In this document: piece after piece, positions 43,226-51,676 of the stretch
How positions within the stretch are numbered: the first letter of the stretch is position 1
How the letters are laid out: the number at the start of each line of letters is the position of its first letter
Assembly (NCBI GenBank): GCA_040386335.1
Contig: JAZKFT010000022.1
Location: forward strand, 213,080-277,079
DNA: 64,000 nucleotides
Direction: 5' to 3'
Source: JAZKFT01 sp040386335
GTDB taxonomy: Bacteria; Bacteroidota; Bacteroidia; Chitinophagales; Chitinophagaceae
Notes under the pieces: generated by a model
Seen by the model: only the letters and a program-made list of their open reading frames with translations
Told to the model about the DNA's origin: nothing
Databases searched by the model: none
Translations under genes and position numbers: made by a program

Positions 43226-45799
43226 ATGAATTTCCAGGATTACTTTCAATCATACAGCAATTATTTCTGGCAGTGGGAAGATGATACGGAGGTGCTTTCC
43301 ATACCCAACGGCGGTACTATTGCCTATAGAGAGCAGATGGTACAAACCCTGCAAGGCCTGGCCGACAATGGCCTGCCACCCTTTGGATCTTTGGTGCTGG
43401 CATTTATCGCCACCAATAATTCGCTGGATGACAATGTGGGGTTGATAGAAAAACATTTTACAAATTTTTCGATAAGTGATCGCATCGTTCCACATATCGA
43501 TATAGAAGGGTATCGGGACAGCTTTGCTTTTCTTCGCCGCTTACATCAGTTGCCTGTTTCTTACAAATCCGGTAAGCGGAGAATGATTCTGCTCCAAACC
43601 ATTTTTGCCAATAGTCATCGAAAGATCAATTCAAAAACGGCAAAAGGATTAGCAGAGCGATTTGCACATAAGGACTTTTATAAAAAAAAACTTCCTCCTC
43701 AGAAGTCATTTGAATATAGCATTTTTTACAAAGAGTTTAAAGTAATAGGTCTGCTTGACCGTCAGTTTCCTACCGCTCAGTCCATTATCGACGCCATGGG
43801 CGACCTGCCCGATTTAACGGACGAAGATCTCCCTGAATTAATAACCGAAACCGCTTCACAGGAAACGTACAAGGACTTTGTAGAGGAATTGATAGATCGG
43901 GATGAAACCTTCCAGGTGGGCACGTTGATAAAACCTATCTGGGCCGGTTTTAAAGTGCCGGTATATAATGCCTTATCCAGTGAACAGCCGTTGGGTGGAT
44001 TCTCAGATATCAGCAACAAAGGCGATTTTGATAAGCTCTTGGTATCAGAATTTGCCAGCGACGACCTGGTATTTATGTCAAGGCTTGCCAATAACGAAGC
44101 ACTATACCTGCACCGCGAAATGCCACCTGTAGCAGACGACCTGCAACGGATTTTGCTGGTGGATATATCCTTAAAAATGTGGGGCACTCCTAAGGCACTT
44201 GCACATGCAGTGTACCTGGCTATTGCCAAACATCCCAAATCGTCTGGCCAGTCCGAGGTGTTTGTGGTGGGAGATGATTACCAGCCCGTTTCATATGCGC
44301 ATATTGACCATATTATTGACGGGCTCCAAAAGGTAGACGTGGGGCTCCATGCCGGTAAAGGGCTTCAAAGTTTTTTTGAAGTGTATCATAAAAACAAACA
44401 ACTGGAGGTTTTTTACATTACTACGGCAGAAGCACTAAAATACCCGGCTATTCAAAAGCAAATGGCAGATCATTCAGCTGCCTTTAAGTATATTATTACC
44501 GCAGATCAATATGGCGAAATTTCTTTTTTTCGAAACAGGAACAATGCACGTAAGCTGCTGCAAACAATACGGCTGCCGCTGGAAAGGCTTTGGAGGAAAC
44601 CGATAAAGCAAAGACAGGTTGTTGCACGGGAACCTTATACTGAATATACAAATCTCGGCTACCCATTGCTTTTTTCCATATCCAGCGATTTCCAAAAGGT
44701 AATGCCTCTAAACGACGACATCTATTGTATTTCAGATAAATGTCTTTTCAAAAGGACCATGATTGAAAACAAAAAAAGTAGCAAAGGCTGGGAACTGGTG
44801 CTAAAAGAATTACCTGCCAATGGTCTGTTTGAAATCGGTAAAATGAAAGACGGAACGATCCAGCTATTGGCTTACAATCCATCATCTAAAGAGGCGAAAA
44901 TTACCAGCCTGGATACGAATGAAACAGGCACCCTAACCTTCCGTAAATGGAGTTCAAAACCCTTCCCGGAGTTTTTATTTCAACGTGATGTATTTCTTCA
45001 GTTACAAGGTAAGACTGGTGGTGTCTACCTGAAATTAAGGGAAGGAAAAATTATGGAGGAACAATTTCAATATTGGGAGGATAATGTCACGAATTACAAT
45101 AAGCGGGTACTGGAGGTTAACAATGCTTCCGTGAGCACTTCAATGAGGTCCGTGTTAAAAAATATTGGAGATGTATGCATAGGCAAAACTGGTAACTTGA
45201 TAGTGAGTTCACACGAGTTACACATCAATAACCAGGAGCAGTTTTATATGTCATCGCGTGGCGCTCACGTAAGCATTGTTAGTGCGAAACGGATAGGCAA
45301 TAACCATGAGTTTCATTTTCACGATGGTAGTGTAGTAAAAATGGATGTAACCGGCATGCTGTCACTAACGAGCAGCAACTCCGCAATACCTGTTGTCTAT
45401 TTACCATCCGTGGTAAATGCCGTTATCGCGATGGCTACCAGCAAAGCGTTTGCAGGCAATTTGTATTATTTAAATGAAAAATCTTCTTATGTTAAAGTGT
45501 ACCTTGAATCCACTGGAAGTGAAACAATCATGGCAACAAAAATAATAAAAGAAAATATGATCATAGGTTTGGGCGACGCCAGGCATATCGTTCTTCAGGC
45601 TCCCACCATCATTTCAGAGGGAATGAATTTTGACCAGGCGGAAAAAATGAAAACAGCCCTGGAAGCAACTGGTGCAGTCGTGACCATTCAGAAACCGGAA
45701 GGCTTTCAGTTACAGAAAATAATATCTGTTCCACAATTTCAAAAAAAATACCTCCAACCTTTTATAGACCATATTATCAACCATGCTGCTACAAATTAA
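43226..45799 (+). CDS. vWA plus beta-propeller protein with an L7/L12-CTD (ClpS-fold) tail
   Basis: An 857-residue protein starting at ATG 43226. Three parts: an N-terminal region (1-300), a vWA-like domain (about 305-450) beginning RILLVDISLKMWG, and a beta-propeller-like region (about 460-745) of repeated short strands. The MIDAS should read DxSxS; here it is D313-I-S315-L-K317, so the third residue is Lys and metal binding may be weakened. Residues about 755-823 (KVYLESTGSETI, GLGDARHIVLQAP, ISEGMNFDQAEKMKTALEATGAVVTI) match the ribosomal protein L7/L12 C-terminal domain, the same fold as the AAA+ adaptor ClpS. The gene overlaps the next by 17 bp. It is the likely partner of the MoxR ATPase; the adaptor role of the tail is inference. 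Confidence 0.85.
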   Translation: MNFQDYFQSYSNYFWQWEDDTEVLSIPNGGTIAYREQMVQTLQGLADNGLPPFGSLVLAFIATNNSLDDNVGLIEKHFTNFSISDRIVPHIDIEGYRDSFAFLRRLHQLPVSYKSGKRRMILLQTIFANSHRKINSKTAKGLAERFAHKDFYKKKLPPQKSFEYSIFYKEFKVIGLLDRQFPTAQSIIDAMGDLPDLTDEDLPELITETASQETYKDFVEELIDRDETFQVGTLIKPIWAGFKVPVYNALSSEQPLGGFSDISNKGDFDKLLVSEFASDDLVFMSRLANNEALYLHREMPPVADDLQRILLVDISLKMWGTPKALAHAVYLAIAKHPKSSGQSEVFVVGDDYQPVSYAHIDHIIDGLQKVDVGLHAGKGLQSFFEVYHKNKQLEVFYITTAEALKYPAIQKQMADHSAAFKYIITADQYGEISFFRNRNNARKLLQTIRLPLERLWRKPIKQRQVVAREPYTEYTNLGYPLLFSISSDFQKVMPLNDDIYCISDKCLFKRTMIENKKSSKGWELVLKELPANGLFEIGKMKDGTIQLLAYNPSSKEAKITSLDTNETGTLTFRKWSSKPFPEFLFQRDVFLQLQGKTGGVYLKLREGKIMEEQFQYWEDNVTNYNKRVLEVNNASVSTSMRSVLKNIGDVCIGKTGNLIVSSHELHINNQEQFYMSSRGAHVSIVSAKRIGNNHEFHFHDGSVVKMDVTGMLSLTSSNSAIPVVYLPSVVNAVIAMATSKAFAGNLYYLNEKSSYVKVYLESTGSETIMATKIIKENMIIGLGDARHIVLQAPTIISEGMNFDQAEKMKTALEATGAVVTIQKPEGFQLQKIISVPQFQKKYLQPFIDHIINHAATN

Positions 45800-47513
45800 A
45801 CCGGCACATTTTAATAGTTACCCAACCGCTGGTGTATTGTTGCAGGGATCCTACCTGCATCACTGGTTGAAGCAAATACAGCTGTTACAGATTCCCATAC
45901 ATAGCATGGATGTATACCCCATACCTGGTATCACGGCCAATAGCGTTTGGGGTTGTTTTATTGCCACCAGTGACGATGTGAAAAACAGGGACCTGGGCAA
46001 GGGTGTAAGATGCCAACTCGTAAACAGCCGCTTATACATACCTCAGTACGCCAGCCTTCACCCGCAGTTGAGTGCTGTAGAAATGGACAAATTGCTGCCC
46101 TCCTGTAAATACATCCTGCATCCTGAATTTGGTTTGGTTGCATTGGATGCGCCGATAACCTGGACCGACATTTTCGAAAGGTCAAAACCAGGCAGTATAG
46201 CCATTACCAAACCGGCGGAAACACCATTCATTCCCTCCACTTTGCAAAAGGTGGAAATAAAAACCCTGCCGCCGGAAGATGTGCTTCAGCATATGGAAGA
46301 CAACATTTTCCCTCAACAGGAAAAAATGGACGACAAGCCTTTGTCAATGTTTGAAAAACTAAAATTCAGCATTTTAAAATTGTTGTTGGGAGGCCCAGGA
46401 GCCGGCACGGGCGGCAGTGCCACCTCAGGAACAGGAAAAGCTTTGCCCAAATGGATGGAAACGGTGGGCAAATGGATGGACAAAATTGCTCCAAAAGAAA
46501 ATAAATGGATCAACAAATTACAGAAGAACCTGGAAGACCTGGAAAGGCGCAACCAAACTGAGGTAGAGAAGCTGATGAATATGTTTAAAGACAATCCGGC
46601 AGAAGCGTTGAAGTACGCCATACCGCTGGATGGTGACGGAATAACAAGAGGTGGGAACATGGAGGCTTTTAAGTTAGGCAAGAGGTGGAATAATTTTTCG
46701 TGGCTGGGTGGTGGCGGAAATCGCGGTGGCGGTGGCACAGCACCTTTCAGTGATGATACCTACCAGCGCCTCCACGACCAGTACACCAAAACGGTGCTGG
46801 AGCTTATCAGGCAACAGGAGTACGAAAAAGCAGCCTTCGTGTATATGAAATTGTTGAAGAACCACCACATGGCTGCCCAAACCCTGGAAGACGGTAAAAT
46901 GTATCCGGAAGCCGCGGCTATCTTTCTGAAATATGCCCAAAACAAAAAAAGAGCAGCAGAATGTTATGAAAAAGGCGTCATGACCACCGAAGCAATTGGC
47001 CTTTATAAAGAACTGAACCATCATGAAAAGGTAGGTGACCTATACCTCACGATCAGGAAAAAGGATGAAGCTTTTAAACACTACAATATTGTGATTGACG
47101 AGTACAGGAATAGCGACCGTTATTTGAAAGCATCATTACTTTACCGGAACAAAATGGATGATACTACATCGGCCCAGCACCTGCTACTGGAAGGGTGGCG
47201 CCAGGAAAAAGATGCATTTAACTGCCTTAACAATTATTTTGAGAATATACAGGACGAGAAACAACTGGCCCATGCCATTGATGATGTATACGCCAATGAA
47301 ACCTGTAAAAGTAACAAGCCGGTTTTCTTAACGGCTATTAAGCATGAGCATGCAAAACACGAAACGCTGGCACCCAGGACAAAAGAGATTGCATATGAAA
47401 TCGTTTCGGAACTGGCACCCGAAAATCCGGCAATTGTAAGTGAACTCAAGTCTTTTAACAATGATCAGGCGTTGATGAAAGATGTGTTACGATATAAACG
47501 AAACAACAAGTAA
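45783..47513 (+). CDS. Fifth component: bpX domain with TPR-like solenoid
   Basis: A 576-residue protein whose start overlaps the vWA-propeller stop by 17 bp. Residues 1-165 form a globular domain (YPIPGITANSVWGCFIAT and LLPSCKYILHPEFGLVALD), then a Lys/Leu-rich helix, a Gly/Ser-rich linker (203-219), the segment NPAEALKYAIPLDGDGITRGG (271-291), a second Gly-rich linker (309-318) and a C-terminal TPR-like solenoid (325-576; EYEKAAFVYMKLL, MYPEAAAIFLKYAQNKKRAAECYEKG, DEAFKHYNIVIDEY). The solenoid could be the target-recognition or scaffold part. The layout fits the large bpX component of ternary systems. It closes the operon. Confidence 0.75.
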   Translation: MLLQIKPAHFNSYPTAGVLLQGSYLHHWLKQIQLLQIPIHSMDVYPIPGITANSVWGCFIATSDDVKNRDLGKGVRCQLVNSRLYIPQYASLHPQLSAVEMDKLLPSCKYILHPEFGLVALDAPITWTDIFERSKPGSIAITKPAETPFIPSTLQKVEIKTLPPEDVLQHMEDNIFPQQEKMDDKPLSMFEKLKFSILKLLLGGPGAGTGGSATSGTGKALPKWMETVGKWMDKIAPKENKWINKLQKNLEDLERRNQTEVEKLMNMFKDNPAEALKYAIPLDGDGITRGGNMEAFKLGKRWNNFSWLGGGGNRGGGGTAPFSDDTYQRLHDQYTKTVLELIRQQEYEKAAFVYMKLLKNHHMAAQTLEDGKMYPEAAAIFLKYAQNKKRAAECYEKGVMTTEAIGLYKELNHHEKVGDLYLTIRKKDEAFKHYNIVIDEYRNSDRYLKASLLYRNKMDDTTSAQHLLLEGWRQEKDAFNCLNNYFENIQDEKQLAHAIDDVYANETCKSNKPVFLTAIKHEHAKHETLAPRTKEIAYEIVSELAPENPAIVSELKSFNNDQALMKDVLRYKRNNK

Positions 47514-47725
47514 TTAGCGACTGGCATAATCATGTTTGGGTGCTTTTCAATTGGTCGCATACCATAGAGCATCGTAGGGCTTAAAGGCGATGGTCGCGAT
47601 TGTTACCTGGCTGGTGCTTTCTGGCGGCCAACAAATTTGTAATGCATTCACCTGCCATGCATCATTTTTCATTCACACAAATTGTTCTATTATTGCCTAT
47701 TGCTTACTGAAATTGCTGTGCTACT

Positions 47726-49051
47726 ATGAAAAATATGATTATTGGTATTTTATGCACTATCCTGTTGTTTTCCTGCAAAAACGAGCCTCCAAAACAAACC
47801 TATTTTCCCGATGCCTTCAGCTATAGTAAAACGGTAAAAGAGCTCAATAATGTAGTGATGGATAACAACTTTCCTCCTATGATTGCGAGCCGGAATTATG
47901 TGTATGCGAATATCGCCGCCTATGAATGTATAGCAGCAGGATATCCGGGTCAATACCAGTCTTTAAGTGGCCAGGTAAAGGGATTTACCAACAAGGTAAA
48001 ACCGGCCGCAACACCCGTTGACTTTGAGTTTGCTTCGCTGCTGGCTTTTTGTAAGGCTGGTGAGGCGGTCACTTTTCCCGAAGGGAGCATGAAAGAATTT
48101 GTAGATAGTTTAAAGAACAACGCAAAAAGAAGTGGAATGCCTGAAGAGATGTTCAACAATACGCTGGCTTTTGCAGACTCTGTTGCCAAAACCGTTTTGG
48201 GATGGAGCAAAAAGGACAACTATGCTCAATTAAGAAGTGCTACCAAATATACCGTACAGGACATCCCCGGGCGCTGGATTCCCACGCCACCCATGTATGC
48301 ACAAGCCATAGAACCACATTGGGCTGAAATGCGGACGATTGGTATAGATAGCGCCACCCAGTTTATACCGCCGCCACCCATTCCCTTTAATATGGATGAT
48401 AAAAATGGGGCATATTACAAACAGGTGTTGGCTATAAAAAATGCTACAGACAGCCTCACCCCGGAACAGCAGCATATTGCCGAATTTTGGGACGACCTGG
48501 GAAATCGCCTGAATGTAAGCGGCCATGTGCAGTTCATTACCAAAAAATTCTCACCCGTTGGTCATTGGATGAATATCGTGGGCATTGCTTCGCAAAAAGA
48601 TAAAGCTGATTTTGCTAAAACCGTGTATGCATATACGCTTACGGCCATTTGTGTGTACGATTCCTTTATCCAATGCTGGGATGAAAAATTCAGGAGTAAT
48701 ATGGTAAGGCCCGAGACGGTGGTCAATAAATACCTGGATCCCAACTGGAGGCCTTATTTACAAACCCCACCCTTTCCCGAATATACCTGCGGGCACAGTA
48801 CCATCAGCAGTTGTGCCGCAGAAGCACTGACCGAGGTCTACGGCGACAATTTTGCGTACACAGATACCAGCGAACTGGAATTTGGTATTAAGAGCCGCTC
48901 CTTCACTTCTTTCCGCCAGGCAGCAGACGAAAATAACTGGGCCCGCTTTTATGGCGGCATCCATTTTCATCCCAGCTGTATAGTAAGTACGGAGTATGGT
49001 AAAAAAGTAGGTAGTTTTATTATTGAGAAATTAAAAATGAAGAAGAAGTAA
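47726..49051 (+). CDS. Vanadium-dependent haloperoxidase/PAP2-like lipoprotein
   Basis: A 441-residue lipoprotein (signal MKNMIIGILCTILLFSC, Cys17). It has the acid phosphatase/vanadate-binding motif set of the PAP2 superfamily: KFRSNMVRPE, FPEYTCGHSTISSCAAE and ARFYGGIHFHPSC. Members of this branch are annotated as vanadium-dependent haloperoxidases, but phosphatase or other activity cannot be excluded. In related Bacteroidota, CRTAC/VCBS lipoproteins and such haloperoxidase-like proteins often sit together, so this gene may belong with the CRTAC genes across the MoxR operon. The 212-bp gap upstream shows no clear promoter. Confidence 0.85.
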   Translation: MKNMIIGILCTILLFSCKNEPPKQTYFPDAFSYSKTVKELNNVVMDNNFPPMIASRNYVYANIAAYECIAAGYPGQYQSLSGQVKGFTNKVKPAATPVDFEFASLLAFCKAGEAVTFPEGSMKEFVDSLKNNAKRSGMPEEMFNNTLAFADSVAKTVLGWSKKDNYAQLRSATKYTVQDIPGRWIPTPPMYAQAIEPHWAEMRTIGIDSATQFIPPPPIPFNMDDKNGAYYKQVLAIKNATDSLTPEQQHIAEFWDDLGNRLNVSGHVQFITKKFSPVGHWMNIVGIASQKDKADFAKTVYAYTLTAICVYDSFIQCWDEKFRSNMVRPETVVNKYLDPNWRPYLQTPPFPEYTCGHSTISSCAAEALTEVYGDNFAYTDTSELEFGIKSRSFTSFRQAADENNWARFYGGIHFHPSCIVSTEYGKKVGSFIIEKLKMKKK

Positions 49052-49104
49052 ACACGATTGCCAGTTGTACTGTTTTAATCAGTCAACTGCTGAACTGGAA
49101 TTTT

Positions 49105-49125
49105 AAATACCTGGTAACGGTATTT
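49105..49125. promoter_or_regulatory. Inverted repeat before the second LacI gene
   Basis: AAATACC (7 bases), a 7-base spacer TGGTAAC, then GGTATTT form a perfect dyad 22 bp before the TTG start of the second LacI gene. It could be an autoregulatory operator, but it does not match the GCAAACGTTTGC-type site of the first locus, so the two regulators may bind different sequences. Confidence 0.35.
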
Positions 49126-49147
49126 TTAACCATAAAACGATCAAGCC

Positions 49148-50149
49148 TTGTCCAGAACAACCATCCGGGATATTGCCAGTGCGCTTGGCATTAATCCATC
49201 TACAGTTTCCAGGGCCCTTAAAGACCACCAGGATATTGGAAAGGCACTGAAAGAAAAAATTCAGGCTGTAGCTTCAGACCTGGGTTATATGCCCAATCAA
49301 TATGCGTCCAATCTACGCAGCGGTAAAACATTTACCATTGGCCTTATTGTTCCTGAAATGTGCATTTTCTTTTTTCCATCGGTGATAAAAGCGGCAGAAG
49401 AAGTGACCCATCATAACGGATACCGCCTGTTAACGCTGCACTCGAACGACCGCCTGGAGATTGAAGCCGAGAATGCGCGGATATTGGCACGTTATGGCGT
49501 AGATGGCGTTATTGTGTCCCTGTCTAAAGAAACCACCGACCTTAACCATTTTAAATGTCTTACCGATAATGAAGTGCCTGTTGTTTTTTATGATAAAATA
49601 TCAAACCGGCCCGGCACTTTCAATGTGAGTTTTCAAAATGAAACAGCGGTGCAATCTGCGGTGCAGCACCTCGTTTCTACCGGAAAACGGCCAAAAAGAT
49701 TTGTTGGTTTTTTTGGGGATGAAAAATTATCTATTTCTTACTCCGGCGAAAGGCTCCTCTCGTTTAAAAACAGCATGAGAAGGAATGGATATGCAGAAGC
49801 CGATTACGATCTTGTTTTTGCTGACAGTGTAGAAGAGGCAGCCATTAAGTCTAAGCAAATATTTTCAGGTCCTGACCGGCCCGATGCCTGCATCGCGATG
49901 GGCGATGACCGTCTAATAGGCATTTCGAAGTCGATACAGCAATTGGGGCTGAGCGTGCCGGACGACCTGGCGCTCATAGCGCTGAGCGATGGTTTTATTC
50001 CTACTACGCTACCCTTTGACATCCCGTATGTTCTTACATCCGGCTACAATATGGGAAAATTTGCCACACAAATTCTTTTTGATCTGATTGGCCATAAAGA
50101 AATTGCGCCAGTTACCTGTTATATAGACACCCCGCTTATGAATGTTTAG
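49148..50149 (+). CDS. LacI-family transcriptional regulator (second copy)
   Basis: A 333-residue LacI/GalR regulator, strongly similar to the first copy at 19985: SRTTIRDIASALGINPSTVSRALKDHQDIG in the HTH, then GYMPNQYASNLRSGKTFTIGLIVPEMCIFFFPSVIKAAEE. It starts with TTG at 49148 (in-frame stop 49133-49135), like its paralog, and the surrounding CCTTGTCCAGAAC bases are shared. Its neighbours are the haloperoxidase-like gene upstream and a SixA-like gene downstream; no SusCD pair is adjacent, so its targets may include the haloperoxidase gene or genes elsewhere. Confidence 0.94.
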   Translation: MSRTTIRDIASALGINPSTVSRALKDHQDIGKALKEKIQAVASDLGYMPNQYASNLRSGKTFTIGLIVPEMCIFFFPSVIKAAEEVTHHNGYRLLTLHSNDRLEIEAENARILARYGVDGVIVSLSKETTDLNHFKCLTDNEVPVVFYDKISNRPGTFNVSFQNETAVQSAVQHLVSTGKRPKRFVGFFGDEKLSISYSGERLLSFKNSMRRNGYAEADYDLVFADSVEEAAIKSKQIFSGPDRPDACIAMGDDRLIGISKSIQQLGLSVPDDLALIALSDGFIPTTLPFDIPYVLTSGYNMGKFATQILFDLIGHKEIAPVTCYIDTPLMNV

Positions 50150-50296
50150 TTTTGCAAAAGCACATTTGGTCCTATGCAATAGTACCATCAATGGACTCGT
50201 ATAGCCGACCACAGTTGCAAGATTTTTGAATTACGGTTTCAAATTTGAATAGTATCTTTTCGGCACAATATTGTTTAAACAAAAAACCGTTTGTCC

Positions 50297-50785
50297 ATGA
50301 AATCGTTGCTGCTAATACGTCATGCCAAAAGCAGTTGGGACAGTCCTACCTCAAAGGATTTTGACAGGCCGCTTAACGATCGTGGGCTTAAGGATGCACC
50401 CATGATGGCCGAGCGGTTATTGCAAAATAAAACACATATTGACGCCTTTGTCACCAGTACCGCCCGCCGGGCTATCTCTACTGCAGAGTATTTTCATAAA
50501 GCATACAAGGCGCCTCCATCGCACCTGGTTCCCAAACCCGAACTTTATCAAGCCGGCCCACGGGTTTTTTATGATGTGATCGGATTATTATCCGACGAAT
50601 GGAAGTCGGTTGCCATCTTTTCGCACAACCCCGGTATTACTGAAATGGTAAACAGTATGCAAGTGGCCAAAGTGATCGATATGCCCACTTGTGCTGTGTT
50701 TGGTGTGACTGCGGATATAAAACACTGGAAGGATTTCGAAACAGCAGAAAAGCATTTTTTGCTCTTTGATTACCCTAAAATTTAA
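50297..50785 (+). CDS. sixA: SixA-like histidine phosphatase
   Basis: A 162-residue branch-1 histidine phosphatase. The catalytic RHAK motif lies at residues 8-11 (LLLIRHAKSSWD), with the SixA-type follow-up DFDRPLNDRGLKDAP and the second His in IFSHNPGITEMVN. SixA dephosphorylates phosphohistidine, for example on phosphorelay or PTS proteins, in E. coli; the substrate here is unproven. A TTG at 50291 would add two residues; ATG 50297 is preferred. It is followed by a TTGA-rich intergenic stretch. Confidence 0.88.
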   Translation: MKSLLLIRHAKSSWDSPTSKDFDRPLNDRGLKDAPMMAERLLQNKTHIDAFVTSTARRAISTAEYFHKAYKAPPSHLVPKPELYQAGPRVFYDVIGLLSDEWKSVAIFSHNPGITEMVNSMQVAKVIDMPTCAVFGVTADIKHWKDFETAEKHFLLFDYPKI

Positions 50786-50843
50786 GGGTTCATCATATGG
50801 TGTAAAAGAAAAGTACCTACTATTTTTTTATTCGGCGCTCAAA

Positions 50844-50882
50844 TTTGAACATTGTTCGTTGAGCGTTGAATATTGATCATTA
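50844..50882. repeat. TTGA-rich short degenerate repeat at a convergent junction
   Basis: TTTGAACATTGTTCGTTGAG followed by CGTTGAATATTGATC is made of loose TTGAA/GTTGA units, between the convergent sixA and LytTR genes. It recalls the TTCAAG-rich repeat at 19877, which also sits at a convergent junction, but the unit is poorly preserved and evidence is weak. Confidence 0.3.
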
Positions 50883-50914
50883 AAATTCCGCCCCCGATAA
50901 AATTTCAACAATCT

Positions 50915-51676
50915 CTATCCCTTAGCTTCCACCACCCACCTTCTGAAGGCATCCGCGTTTTCCTGGCTGATGATAATGGATTCTGATGTTTCAGCTTCCA
51001 GGTCCACTTCTATCCGACCCCGTTCCGCTGGTCTGAATTTTTTTACAAAACGGATATTAATGATGTATTTGCGATTGGCGCGGAAAAACTGTTCTTCATC
51101 CAGCTGCTCCAACAGGTTGGCGAGATTACTTTCCTCAGCCATAAATTTTCTCTGTTGGGCATCCACCACGTATACTACTTTATTGGCAGTAAAACAGTAA
51201 GGGATTGTTTCCACGGGTATGGCGGTAAATTCATTACCACGTTTTACCAGTACTCTCCTGGCTCCGGTATGAATACTGCTGAGTTTTTGCAGCAACTGCA
51301 CCGGCATGGCGAAGTGCGTTTCCAGTTGCCTGTATTTATTAAGGGCCTTTTGCAGCGAAATATTTTCGAAAGGCTTCAGCAAATAATCAATGCCATTATG
51401 TTCCATGGCCTGCATCATATACTCGTCGTGTGCCGTCGTAAAAATTACTGGTACGTTCACCGGGCAGGCTTTGAAAATTTCGAAGCTAAGGCCATCCGGT
51501 AGTTGTATATCGGAAAAAATAAGGTCAACAAAAACAGATGGCTGTGACAGGAATTGTATGGCTTCCTGCACCGATCTTAATTGTGCAGTTATGGTGTCGG
51601 CCGGTGCTATTTGTGATAAACGCATTACCAGGTTCCTCATGGCAATGGGTTCATCTTCTATTAAAATTATTCTCAT
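50915..51676 (-). CDS. LytTR-type response regulator
   Basis: A 253-residue response regulator: receiver domain 1-120 with acidic residues E7/D8, phospho-acceptor D56 in DLIFSDIQLPDG and the conserved Lys in YLLKPF, then a LytTR DNA-binding domain (about 150-250; LVKRGNEFTAIPVETIPYC, QFFRANRKYIINI). It pairs with the LytS/YehU-type kinase overlapping it by 4 bp. The pair lies divergent from the second SusC/SusD operon with a 367-bp gap, so control of that operon is plausible. Confidence 0.95.
   Translation of the reverse strand: MRIILIEDEPIAMRNLVMRLSQIAPADTITAQLRSVQEAIQFLSQPSVFVDLIFSDIQLPDGLSFEIFKACPVNVPVIFTTAHDEYMMQAMEHNGIDYLLKPFENISLQKALNKYRQLETHFAMPVQLLQKLSSIHTGARRVLVKRGNEFTAIPVETIPYCFTANKVVYVVDAQQRKFMAEESNLANLLEQLDEEQFFRANRKYIINIRFVKKFRPAERGRIEVDLEAETSESIIISQENADAFRRWVVEAKG

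Noticed and set aside
47590..47826. 78-codon plus-strand ORF upstream of the haloperoxidase gene
   Set aside because: Overlaps the well-supported lipoprotein start at 47726 in another frame and has no recognisable features.
49062..49104. CAGTTG/CAACTG hairpin after the haloperoxidase gene as a terminator
   Set aside because: Only 6-bp arms with a 16-nt loop and no T-run; not convincing.
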